Assembly (NCBI GenBank): GCA_021847345.1
Contig: JAJZTW010000030.1
Coordinates: forward strand, 1-41,904
Direction of reading: 5' to 3'
Length of the DNA: 41,904 nt
Source of the DNA: Pseudomonadota bacterium
GTDB taxonomy: Bacteria; Pseudomonadota; Gammaproteobacteria; Burkholderiales; Burkholderiaceae_C
Below are positions 1 through 9,336 of this stretch, one piece after another. The notes beneath the pieces were generated by a model. That model saw only the letters and a program-made list of their open reading frames with translations, was not told the DNA's origin and searched no databases. The position numbers were made by a program, and so were the translations under genes. The first letter of the stretch is position 1; each line of letters opens with the position of its first letter.

Positions 1-134
1 CCGAGCAGAACGTGGCCTTCCTGGCGCTGGCCGACCGCGGCTACCTGCTCGACCACGGCAAGGTGCGCGCCAGCGGAACCCGCGCCGAGCTCGAGGCCAG
101 CGACGCCGTGCGCGAAACCTACTTCGGGCTTTGA
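1..134 (+). CDS. ABC transporter ATP-binding protein, LivF-type, C-terminal end (partial)
   Basis: Only the last 43 codons are in the window, read from base 3 to the TGA at 132-134. The peptide runs from EQNVAFLALADRGYLLDHGK to a terminal RETYFGL. The pattern E-Q-N-(10 or so residues)-R-G-Y-x-L-x-x-G, followed by an ending of the YFG/YLG type, is the usual C-terminus of LivF/LivG, the cytoplasmic ATPases of branched-chain amino-acid (HAAT) uptake systems. The Walker motifs lie outside the window, so LivF versus LivG is a judgement from the tail alone. The substrate could equally be an amide, urea or an aromatic acid, since this family is broad. Confidence 0.75.
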   Translation, partial: EQNVAFLALADRGYLLDHGKVRASGTRAELEASDAVRETYFGL

Positions 135-229
135 CGCGGCCGGGCAGGGCCCGGCGCCGCGTGCGCTACGCTTGTGACCCGTCACCGCAACGGGGTGTCC
201 GCAGCCCCGCACGCCCAGCCGCTGTCGCC

Positions 230-2126
230 ATGTCCGCCCTCCCGCGCCTTCCACGCCCGCGGCGCCGCGAGGCGGGCCGCGCCAGCACGCTGCTGGTGGC
301 ATGCCTGCTGCTGGCGCTGCTGGCGGGCGCCGCCGGCTACGGCCTCGGCCTGCACTCGGCCGCGCTCGACCTGCGCGTGGATGCCCAGCGCCGGCTCGAC
401 AGCTACGCCAGCGCGCTGAGCAGCGAACTGCAGCGCTACGGCTACCTGCCGTCGGTGATCGTGCTCAGCAGCACCATCCACGAGGTGTTGCGCCACCCCC
501 ACGATCCCGCCGCGGTGGGCGATGCCAACGCGTTCCTGGAAGCCGCCAACCGCAACGCCGGAACCGCGGCCATCTACGTGCTCGACACCCAGGGCCTGAC
601 CCTGGCGGCGAGCAACTGGAACACCCCGGTCAGCTTCGTCGGCGCCAACCTGGCGTTTCGACCGTACTTTCGCGAAGCCATGCGTGGCCGCGCGGGCCGT
701 TTCTACGGCATCGGCACGGTGAGCGACGTGCCCGGGCTGTACTTCTCCCAGCCGGTACGTCTGCACGGCAGCATCGTCGGCGTGGTCGCCGCCAAGGTCG
801 ACCTCGACAAGGTGGCGATGCCGTGGCAGAGCGGGCCCGACCCGGTGCTGGTGGTCGACGACCACGGCGTGGTGTTCCTGAGTTCGGTGCCGGCCTGGCG
901 TTTCCGCAGCCTGCAGCACCTGTCGGCCAGCGTGCGCTCGCGCCTGGAGCAGACCCGCCAGTACTCGGCCGCCGGGCCGCTGCAGGACCTGGATCTGCGG
1001 CATGCCGGCATGGCCGCGGGAGCCGAGCTCTACAAGCTGCCGCGCGGCGCTGCGTCGCCGACCGGGCTGTCGGGACGCGATACCTACATGCTCACGCGCA
1101 CCCAGGTGCCGGGCACCGACTGGCTGATCGCGTCGCTGTCCGACCTGCGCGCAGCGCAGCGCTCGGCGGCTCGCTCGGCGCTCGCCGGCGTGGCGCTGGC
1201 CGGGTTGCTCGAGGCGCTGACCCTGTACCTCGTGCAGCGCCGCCGCGCCCAGCGGGAGCGCCTGGACGCGCGCCTGGCGCTCGAGCAGGCCTATGGCGAG
1301 CTGGAAACCCGCGTGCACGTGCGCACCGCTGCGCTGACCCGCGTGAACCAGGCGCTGCAACGCGAGATCGACCAACGCCAGCGGGCCCAGGAGGCGTTGC
1401 GCAGCACCATGGAGGAACTCGTGCAGGCCGGCAAGATGGCCGCGCTGGGCCAGATGGCGGCCGGCATCGCGCATGAGCTCAACCAGCCGCTGACGGCCTT
1501 GCACACCCTGTCGGACAACGCGGTGGTGCTGATCGACAAGCAGCGCCTGGACGAGGCGCGCGCCAACCTGGGATCGATTTCGCGCCTGGTGCAGCGCATG
1601 GCCAGCATCACCGGAGAGCTCAAGTCCTTCGCCCGCAAGGCGCCGCAGCAATGGCAGCCCGGGCGCTGCGCCGAGGCCATCGAGGCCGCCGTCAGCCTGC
1701 TGCGCCAGCGCCTGCAGCGCGAGGGCATCGAGCTGCAGCTGCGGCTGCCCGCGGAGCAGCCGCCTGTTGCCTGCGACGAGGTGCGCCTGCAGCAGGTGGT
1801 GCTCAACCTGCTGGTCAACGCCGCCGACGCGCTGCAGGGCACGCGCAGTCGGCGCATCGACATCACGCTGGAGTTCGACCCTCCCGGCGCGGCGCGCAGG
1901 CGCTCGGCGCGCCTGCGCGTGGCCGACAGCGGATGCGGCATTCCCGAGCACCTGCTGGAGCGCCTGTTCGAGCCCTTTTTCACGACCAAGCCGCAGGGCG
2001 TGGGCCTGGGCCTGGGGCTGAGCATCGCCCAGCGCATCGTGCGCGAGGCCGGCGGCGAGCTGCGCGCGCGCAATCGCGACGGCGCGGGCGCAGAATTCGA
2101 GATTTGCCTACCGGTGTTCGAATCGC

Positions 2127-2137
<11 letters not shown>
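230..2137 (+). CDS. DctB-like sensor histidine kinase (C4-dicarboxylate type)
   Basis: Membrane-bound histidine kinase of 635 residues that autophosphorylates and passes phosphate to the regulator encoded just downstream. The sequence shows an arginine-rich N-terminus, a transmembrane helix near residues 19-40, a periplasmic double-PDC/Cache sensor carrying the DctB-like stretch RPYFREAMRGRAGRFYGIG, and a second membrane helix near 320-345. A coiled coil follows, then the HisKA box AHELNQPLTAL with phospho-acceptor His415, and a HATPase with the N-box (Asn526, Asn530), DSGCGIP from residue 566, an FEPFFTTK F-box and a GLGLGLS G2 box. The ATG at 230 is preferred. An upstream TTG at 131 would overlap the previous gene and add 33 arginine-rich residues. 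The 3' end overlaps the response regulator by 11 bases, indicating coupled translation. C4-dicarboxylate sensing is inferred from family resemblance; no dicarboxylate transporter is in the window. Confidence 0.88.
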
Positions 2138-3485
<1,348 letters not shown>

Positions 3486-3599
3486 CGCGCGCAAGGCTCG
3501 CGTCTGCAGGCCCGCCGGAGCTCGGCGAGAATGGTGTTTTCGCTTGCCGTGCGCCATGTGCGCCATGCGCGCCGGCGCGCCATACCAGGGAGAACGAGC

Positions 3600-4580
3600 A
3601 TGTCCACCGCACGACGAGTCGTGATGCACGCGACCGGCGAAGCCGACGTGATGCGCATCGAGACGCTTGCCTTGCCCGAGCCCGGGCCCGGCGAGGTACG
3701 CCTGCGCCAGACGGCGATCGGCTTCAACTACATCGACGTCTACCAGCGCCAGGGCAAGTACCCGCTGCCGCTGCCCAGCGGGCTGGGTCACGAGGCCGCC
3801 GGCGTGGTCGAGCAGCTCGGCGCCGGGGTCGACGGCCTGCGCGTGGGCGAGCGCGTGGCCTGCATCAATGCCGGGATCGGCGCCTACGCATCGGCACGCA
3901 ACGTTCCGGCAGATCGCCTGGTGCCGATCCCCGACGGCATCGACGACGAGCAGGCCGCGGCGGTGCTGTTCAAGGGCCTGACCGCACAGTACCTGTTGCG
4001 CAAGACCCATCGCGTGCAACCCGGCGACGTGGTGCTGGTGCACGCCGCCGCAGGCGGCGTGGGGCAGATCCTGTGCAGCTGGGCGAAGGCGCTGGGCGCC
4101 ACGGTGCTGGCCACCGCGGGCTCGCCGGCGAAGTGCGAACTGGCGCGCCAGGCGGGTGCCGACCTCGCCGAGGACTACAGCCGCGAAGGCTGGGCACAGC
4201 GTCTGATCGAGGCCAACGGCGGGCGCAAGGCCGACGTGGTGTACGACTCGGTGGGCCGTGACACCTTCGCGCATTCGCTGGACTGCGCGGCGCCCTTCGG
4301 GCTGGTGGTGCTGTTCGGCGCCGCGTCGGGCCCGGTGGATCCCATCGACCCCGAAGTGCTCAGCCGCAAGGGCTGCCTGTTCCTGACCCGCCCGTCGGTA
4401 TTCCCGCACAACGCCGATCCTGCGGTGCTGCGCGCCAACGCGGCCGAGCTGTTCGAAGCCATCGGACGTGGCTGGGTGCGTGCCGAGGTGTCGGCGCGGT
4501 TCGCGCTGGACGACGTGGTTGCCATGCACCGCGCCGCGCAATCGCGCGCCACCCACGGCGCCGTGGTGCTGCTTCCCTGA
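3600..4580 (+). CDS. Zinc-independent quinone oxidoreductase (NADPH:quinone reductase, MDR family)
   Basis: A 326-residue member of the medium-chain dehydrogenase/reductase family, QorA subgroup. By family it transfers hydride from NADPH to quinones or reactive carbonyls in the cytosol. The N-terminal GroES-like fold contains GFNYIDVYQRQGKYPLPLPS and GHEAAGVVEQLG, and the Rossmann fold contains the nucleotide-binding AAAGGVGQ. The cysteines that bind structural zinc in alcohol dehydrogenases are absent. The chosen ATG has a Shine-Dalgarno-like AGGGAGAAC just upstream; an ATG at 3531 would add 23 residues not expected in the family. It stands alone after dctBD and converges with the aminotransferase gene, leaving 21 bases between the stop codons. 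Confidence 0.87.
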   Translation: MSTARRVVMHATGEADVMRIETLALPEPGPGEVRLRQTAIGFNYIDVYQRQGKYPLPLPSGLGHEAAGVVEQLGAGVDGLRVGERVACINAGIGAYASARNVPADRLVPIPDGIDDEQAAAVLFKGLTAQYLLRKTHRVQPGDVVLVHAAAGGVGQILCSWAKALGATVLATAGSPAKCELARQAGADLAEDYSREGWAQRLIEANGGRKADVVYDSVGRDTFAHSLDCAAPFGLVVLFGAASGPVDPIDPEVLSRKGCLFLTRPSVFPHNADPAVLRANAAELFEAIGRGWVRAEVSARFALDDVVAMHRAAQSRATHGAVVLLP

Positions 4581-4601
4581 CGGTGGAGCGTCGCGGCCCG
4601 C

Positions 4602-5789
4602 TCAGGCGGCCCGGCGCTGCAGCTTGTCGCGCACGGCGTCGGCCAGGCGCGCGATGCCCTGGGCGATCTGTTCCGCGCTGGCCGTGACGTAGGACAGGCG
4701 CAGCGTGCGCGGGTCCGCTGCCTGCGCGTGGAACGGTCCGCCCGGCACGAAGGCCACGCCGCGCGCCACCGCCAGCGGCAGCAGTTCGGCGGCGTCCATT
4801 CCGGCCGGCAGGCGCAGCCACAGGAACATGCCCCCCAGCGGGCGGTTCCAATGCACGCCGAGCCCGGCCATCTCGCGCTCCAGCGCGGCCAGCATCGCGT
4901 CGCGCTGCGAGCGGTACAGCGCGCGGATGCCGGGCACGTGGCGTTCCAGGAAGCCGTCGCGCAGCACCTCGGCGGCCAGGTACTGGTTGAACGTGGCGGT
5001 GTGCAGGTCGGCCGCGAGCTTGGCCTGCAGCAACGGGCCCAGCAGCGGTCGCGGGGCCACCAGGTAGCCCAGGCGCAGTCCGGGTGACAGCACCTTGGAG
5101 AAAGTGCCCAGATAGATGCAGCCGTCGGGACTGCGCGCGCTCAGCGGCGCCGGCGGCGGCTGCTCGAACCACAGCTCGCCGTAGGGGTTGTCCTCGACCA
5201 GAGGCAGCTCGAGCTCGCCGGCCAGTTCCACCAGCTCGACTCGTCGCGCCTCGCTCATCGTGCGCCCGGTCGGGTTCTGGAAATTCGGCAGCAGGTACAG
5301 CAGGCGGGCGGCGCGGCCTTCGCCCGCGGCGCGTCGCAGCGCGCGCGGGTCGACGCCGTCGTCGTCGCTGGGAACGCCCTGCAGTTCGGGCTCCATCGGC
5401 GCGAAGGCCTGCAGCGCACCGAGGTAGGTGGGAGTTTCCACCAGCACGCGGCTGCCCGGGTCGACCAGCACCTTGGCGACCAGGTCCAGGCCTTGCTGCG
5501 AGCCGGTGGTGATCAGCACCTGCGCGGGGTCGACGGGCCATGGAAGCATGCCCGCCACATGCTCGCGCAGCGCCGCCAGGCCTTCGCTCGAGCCGTATTG
5601 CAGCGCTGCGCGGCCATGCCCGCGCAGCACCCGCTCGCAGGCCTGGGAGAAGGCGTCCACCGGGAAGGTCTCGGGCGACGGCAGGCCGCCGGCGAAGCTG
5701 ATGATGCCCGGCCGCTCGGCCAGTTTCAGCGCCTCGCGAATGACCGAGGAAGCCTGGTTGGAAGTTCGGCGAGCAAGGGTCCAGTGCAT
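4602..5789 (-). CDS. PLP-dependent aminotransferase, class I/II (2-aminoadipate/aromatic type)
   Basis: Fold-type I aminotransferase of 395 residues without the GntR-like domain of MocR proteins. Seen in the sequence: the N-terminal IISFAGGLPSPETFPVD signature, YGSSEGLAALREHVAG, the cofactor-binding GSQQGLDL, NPTG with Asn172, the Asp200-x-x-Tyr203 pair in VEDNPYGELWF, the PLP-binding Lys232 in GTFSKVLSPGLRLGY, and Arg239. This signature set is shared by LysN-like 2-aminoadipate aminotransferases and related aromatic or branched-chain enzymes, so the amino donor and acceptor cannot be told. It begins 44 bases downstream of the TonB-dependent receptor on the same strand and may be cotranscribed with it. 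Confidence 0.88.
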   Translation of the reverse strand: MHWTLARRTSNQASSVIREALKLAERPGIISFAGGLPSPETFPVDAFSQACERVLRGHGRAALQYGSSEGLAALREHVAGMLPWPVDPAQVLITTGSQQGLDLVAKVLVDPGSRVLVETPTYLGALQAFAPMEPELQGVPSDDDGVDPRALRRAAGEGRAARLLYLLPNFQNPTGRTMSEARRVELVELAGELELPLVEDNPYGELWFEQPPPAPLSARSPDGCIYLGTFSKVLSPGLRLGYLVAPRPLLGPLLQAKLAADLHTATFNQYLAAEVLRDGFLERHVPGIRALYRSQRDAMLAALEREMAGLGVHWNRPLGGMFLWLRLPAGMDAAELLPLAVARGVAFVPGGPFHAQAADPRTLRLSYVTASAEQIAQGIARLADAVRDKLQRRAA

Positions 5790-5833
5790 GATTTCGATGT
5801 TACTCCGGCGTTCGGGCCGCGCACGTGCCGCCC

Positions 5834-8155
5834 TCAGTCCCACGCGTAGCTCACGCCCATCCAGATGCCGCGCGGCGCGCCGGGGGCCACGAACTGGGTG
5901 TTGGTCCACGCGTTCGGGTCGCTGCTGAAGCTGCGGCCCGCTCCGGTGAACTCGTTGACGCCCAGCTGGCCGAAGTCGGCGTACACGCGGTTGAACAGGT
6001 TGTGCACCGACAGGTCGACGCGCCAGTGCCGGTCCACGCGGTAGCGCGCGCCGACGTTGACCACCGCGAAGCCGCCGATGCTGCCGTGCACGTCCTGGTT
6101 GTTCTCGTCGCCCTGCGCGTAGCGGTCGCTGTAGGCCACCAGCTGGCCGCGCAGCGCCCAGCGCTCGGTCGGCGTGTACTGCGCCGACAGCGCCGCGCTC
6201 CACACCGGGATGTTGGGCAGGCGGTCTCCCGGGCGCACCTGGATGTTGCCGCTGGCGTCCGCGCTGGAGTTGCTCGAGCTCTGCTCGAGGAACGCCGACT
6301 CGTAGGTCGCCAGGGTATGGCTGAGCGAAGCCGACCATTGCCAGTGCGAGCTGCCGCCCAGCAGGTCGACCGTCGCGGTACGGAACAGCTCCTGCGGGAT
6401 GTTGGTGAAGTAGCCCTGGGTCATGCTGGACAGGCTGATGAACTGGATCGCGTTGTCCAGCGCGGTGTGGGTGTAGGACGCGCGCAGGCGCATGCCGGCC
6501 ACGCGCCAGACCCCGCCCGCCTGCACGGTATGCGCGACCTCGGGCGCCAGCGAGGGGTCGGCCACCAGCACGTTGGGGAGCGTGCACGGCGCCGTCGGGC
6601 TGGCGCAGGTCAGCTCCACCGGCATCGGCACGCGCATGCCCTGCGCGTAGCGCAGGTAGTAGGAGGCGCGGTGCGTGGGGTGCAGGTCGACGCCGACGCT
6701 GGGGTTGAAGCGCGAGAAGCTGTGGCTGCCGCCCAGCGCGCCGCCGAGGTGGTCGCTCATGTCCACGCTGGCGTCTTCAAGGCGTCCGCCGGCGTCGACG
6801 TCCAGCCAGTGCGTGGGCGAGAGCTTCTCGGTCAGGTAGATGCCGCGATACACGTTGCGTACCCCGAGGTCCACCGGCTGCTGGTCGAAGGGGCCGATGC
6901 CCACCGAGTAGCGCTGGGGCGTGAACGTGGCGGCCTGCTGCACCTGGGTGTATCCAACGGTCTGGCGGTCGTAGTCGACCCCGGCGGTGACCACGTTGGG
7001 CATGCCGGCCAGCGGCGTGTCGTTGCGCACGGCCAGGGTCACTCCACGCGCCTGCTGGTGCAGCGCGTTGACCACGTTGCTGGCGACCGGGTTGGCCAGG
7101 CTCGGCGTGGTGCCGTCGTAGTTGTTGTTGACGTTGCTGTTGTAGCCCGACTGGTCGCTGTTGCGCAGGTACATGCGCCCGGTGACCTGCCAGTGCCGCG
7201 ACAGCACCTGCGTGTCGCCGATGTTGAACAGGTTCAGCTGGTTGTCGATCCAGTCGGGCACCGTGTAGATGTCGGTCGGGGTGTTCATCCACTCGGCCGG
7301 CAGGGTCTGCGAGCCCGACAGATGGCTTTGGGCGAAGGTGTAGCTCAGGTCCAGGCGGTTGCCGTCGGCGTCGCGCGTGGCCTTCGCGAACAGCGTGCGG
7401 TTGCCGCTCGGGTTGTAGGGCGCGAAGCCGTTCTCGTGCTGGTTGCGCGCGGCCACGAAGTAGCTCCAGTCGCCGCGCACGCCGCCGATGCGCGCGCTCT
7501 CGGCGGTGCGCCCGAAACTGCCGGCCTCCACGCCCACCTCGCCGCCCGGGTCGCGGCGTCCGTCGCGGGTGTCGACCAGCACCGAGCCGCCCAGGGTGTT
7601 GAGCCCGAACACGGGGTCGGCATAGGGCACCAGCGTGATCGAGCGAATGGAATTGGCGGGCAGCATGTCCCAGTTCACCGTGTCGCCGAAAGGCTCGTTG
7701 ACCCGCACGCCGTCCTGGAACACCGACAGCCCCTGCGGCGTACCCAGCAGCGGCGACGCGGCGAAGCCGTTGAAGCGCAGCGACGGCTGCATGTCGTTGC
7801 CCTGTTCGTGGGTCAGCGCGGCTCCCGGAAGGTTGCGCGCCAGCGCCTCGGGAAGCTGCGTGGCAGGCTGCTCGCGCAGCGTGCGCCCGGTGATCTTGAA
7901 GGAATGCCGCGGCGGCGCCCGGAAGCCCTCGACCGCCGACGAATCGACGGTCACGGTCGGCAGTTGCTGCGCCGCCACCACCGCTGCCGCGGCGGCCGCG
8001 GCGGCGGCCGAAGCCGTCGCTGCGGGTGTCGCGGCCGGCATGTCCGCGGCATGCGCAGCCCCGGCCGCCGCGATCACCGCGGCGGCGCCGACGCAGGCGC
8101 GCGCGATGGGCGAGGGGAGGAAAGGCCGGCGAGCGGCGGTTCGGCGCATGCGCAT
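5834..8155 (-). CDS. TonB-dependent outer-membrane receptor
   Basis: A 773-residue outer-membrane active-transport receptor energised by TonB-ExbBD. The start codon has a good Shine-Dalgarno AGGAGA six to eleven bases upstream. A signal peptide is clear (MRMRRTAARR, a hydrophobic stretch, then AAHA before ADMPA at about residue 36). An Ala-rich linker leads to LPTVTVDSSA, which could serve as the TonB box. The plug domain (about 90-220) includes PGAALTHEQGNDMQPSLRFN and GLNTLGGSVLVDTRDGRRD; the rest is the beta-barrel, ending in VSYAWD. Barrel segments include the typical YLRYAQGMRVP and the final-strand region HNLFNRVYADFGQL. The ligand is unknown: no siderophore genes, no cobalamin riboswitch and no iron-starvation sigma factor are nearby. 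The 203-base gap to the divergent aldolase gene must hold both promoters, but I could not assign them. Confidence 0.9.
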   Translation of the reverse strand: MRMRRTAARRPFLPSPIARACVGAAAVIAAAGAAHAADMPAATPAATASAAAAAAAAAVVAAQQLPTVTVDSSAVEGFRAPPRHSFKITGRTLREQPATQLPEALARNLPGAALTHEQGNDMQPSLRFNGFAASPLLGTPQGLSVFQDGVRVNEPFGDTVNWDMLPANSIRSITLVPYADPVFGLNTLGGSVLVDTRDGRRDPGGEVGVEAGSFGRTAESARIGGVRGDWSYFVAARNQHENGFAPYNPSGNRTLFAKATRDADGNRLDLSYTFAQSHLSGSQTLPAEWMNTPTDIYTVPDWIDNQLNLFNIGDTQVLSRHWQVTGRMYLRNSDQSGYNSNVNNNYDGTTPSLANPVASNVVNALHQQARGVTLAVRNDTPLAGMPNVVTAGVDYDRQTVGYTQVQQAATFTPQRYSVGIGPFDQQPVDLGVRNVYRGIYLTEKLSPTHWLDVDAGGRLEDASVDMSDHLGGALGGSHSFSRFNPSVGVDLHPTHRASYYLRYAQGMRVPMPVELTCASPTAPCTLPNVLVADPSLAPEVAHTVQAGGVWRVAGMRLRASYTHTALDNAIQFISLSSMTQGYFTNIPQELFRTATVDLLGGSSHWQWSASLSHTLATYESAFLEQSSSNSSADASGNIQVRPGDRLPNIPVWSAALSAQYTPTERWALRGQLVAYSDRYAQGDENNQDVHGSIGGFAVVNVGARYRVDRHWRVDLSVHNLFNRVYADFGQLGVNEFTGAGRSFSSDPNAWTNTQFVAPGAPRGIWMGVSYAWD

Positions 8156-8358
8156 CTCGTTGTCTCCTGGTGCCTGGAATGGGGCGCTTGTCGCGCGAGA
8201 GTTCGCGCAGGCGCTGTTTTCGATGGATTCCGTGAACTCGCATTGTTGCCGAATGCAGCGCCGACATGCAGGCGGCAATGTTTGTTTTCATTTCCGGCGC
8301 GGCGGCGCCGATCGTGCTTGAATGTGCGAATCCCGGCCCCTCGTGACCATCGCCGACC

Positions 8359-9144
8359 ATGTCCGCTCCATCCCTGAAGAATTCGCTGCTGGCGCGCGAG
8401 CCAAGCGTCGGCTGCTGGCTGGTGCAGTCCAGCGCGGCGAATGCCGAGGCGCTGGCGCACTGCGGTTTCGACTGGCTGCTCATCGACCAGGAGCACGCTC
8501 CCAACGCCACCGCCGACCTGCTGGCCCAGCTGCGTGCCATCGACGCCGCGCGCGCTCATGGCGCGCGGGTCGACGTGGTCGCACGCATGCCCGGGCACGA
8601 CCCGGCGGCGATCAAGACGGCGATGGACTGCGGCGCCGCCAGCCTCATGTTCCCCAACGTGGAAAGCGCGCAGCAGGCGCAGGACCTGGCGCGCGCCATG
8701 CGCTATGCGCAGGGCGGCAACGGCGGGCAGCGCGGTGTCGCGGGCATCGTGCGCGCGGCCCGCTACGGGCTCGATGACGCCTACCTCGCCGGGGCCAACC
8801 AGCATGCCTGCACCATTGTCCAGATCGAGACCCCGCGCGGCGTGGACCAGGCCGCGGCAATCGCCGCGGTGGAAGGCGTGGACTGCCTGTTCGTCGGCCC
8901 GGCCGACCTGAGCTTCGGTCTCGGTCACCCGGGCGACCTGGAGCACCCGGTGGTGCGCGAGGCCATCGACCATGTGCGCGCCGCGGCCGATGCCGCGGGC
9001 CGGGCGCTGGGCATGTTCGCCGCCAGCCCGCAGCAGTGGCTGCAATGGCGTCGCGCCGGGTTTCACATGATCGCGCTGCACTCCGACGTCGCCTGGTTGA
9101 CCCGCGGCGCCAGCGCGGCGCTGGCCGAGGTGCGCGCGGCCTGA
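8359..9144 (+). CDS. HpaI/HpcH-family class II pyruvate aldolase
   Basis: A 261-residue metal-dependent aldolase of the HpcH/HpaI (GarL) family, which splits 4-hydroxy-2-oxo acids into pyruvate or a related keto acid plus an aldehyde. The length is normal. Catalytic and metal signatures are present: LLIDQEHAPN with Glu45-His46, MFPNVESAQQA, VQIETPRG with the metal-binding Glu, and FVGPADLSFGLG with the metal-binding Asp. Candidate substrates are 2-keto-3-deoxyglucarate, 4-hydroxy-2-ketoheptanedioate or 2-keto-3-deoxyrhamnonate; the window does not decide. Downstream lies a degraded acyl-CoA dehydrogenase tail, suggesting that this gene once had a partner that was deleted. Confidence 0.88.
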   Translation: MSAPSLKNSLLAREPSVGCWLVQSSAANAEALAHCGFDWLLIDQEHAPNATADLLAQLRAIDAARAHGARVDVVARMPGHDPAAIKTAMDCGAASLMFPNVESAQQAQDLARAMRYAQGGNGGQRGVAGIVRAARYGLDDAYLAGANQHACTIVQIETPRGVDQAAAIAAVEGVDCLFVGPADLSFGLGHPGDLEHPVVREAIDHVRAAADAAGRALGMFAASPQQWLQWRRAGFHMIALHSDVAWLTRGASAALAEVRAA

Positions 9145-9145
9145 C

Positions 9146-9304
9146 CGTTCGACGCCGGCCGACACCTGCCTGCAAGTGCACGGCGGCTTCGGCTTCGCGC
9201 AGGAATACGACATCGAGCGCAAGTTCCGCGAAATTGGGGCGGCCCGGCGATGGCTCGCGGGACGGGGCGGCGAAGGCCTTGCCCGCGTGCCGATTCCCGG
9301 CTAA
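9146..9304 (+). pseudogene. Remnant of an acyl-CoA dehydrogenase C-terminus
   Basis: In a frame different from both neighbours, bases 9158-9228 read ADTCLQVHGGFGFAQEYD followed by IERKFREI. This is a near-perfect copy of the C-terminal signature of short-chain acyl-CoA dehydrogenases (usual form Q-x-H-G-G-x-G-(F/Y)-x-x-E-Y-x-(V/I)-E-R-x-F-R-(E/D)). The expected following stretch (R-L-x-x-(I/V)-A-P-I) is missing; instead the frame continues to GEGLARVPIPG and a TAA at 9302-9304. The preceding 300 or more codons of such an enzyme are absent, because the frame begins right at the aldolase stop. I read this as a deletion remnant. A short real peptide is unlikely, since no start codon precedes the conserved part. 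Confidence 0.65.
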
Positions 9305-9336
9305 GTTCTCGTGCACCCAAGCCTTCCTTGCAACCC

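Noticed and set aside
182..1951. Long leftward reading frame opposite the histidine kinase gene
   Set aside because: It is an antisense shadow of the GC-rich kinase gene: low-complexity His/Gln/Arg/Ala composition and no domain. The same holds for 1980-4556 on the minus strand.
8156..8358. Possible cobalamin riboswitch or Fur box ahead of the TonB receptor
   Set aside because: No B12-box-like element and no 19-base Fur-type AT-rich dyad could be seen in this interval.
5825..8377. 850-codon rightward frame opposite the TonB receptor
   Set aside because: Composition is Val/Ala/His/Arg-rich without any family motif, whereas the opposite strand gives a full receptor with signal peptide and plug.
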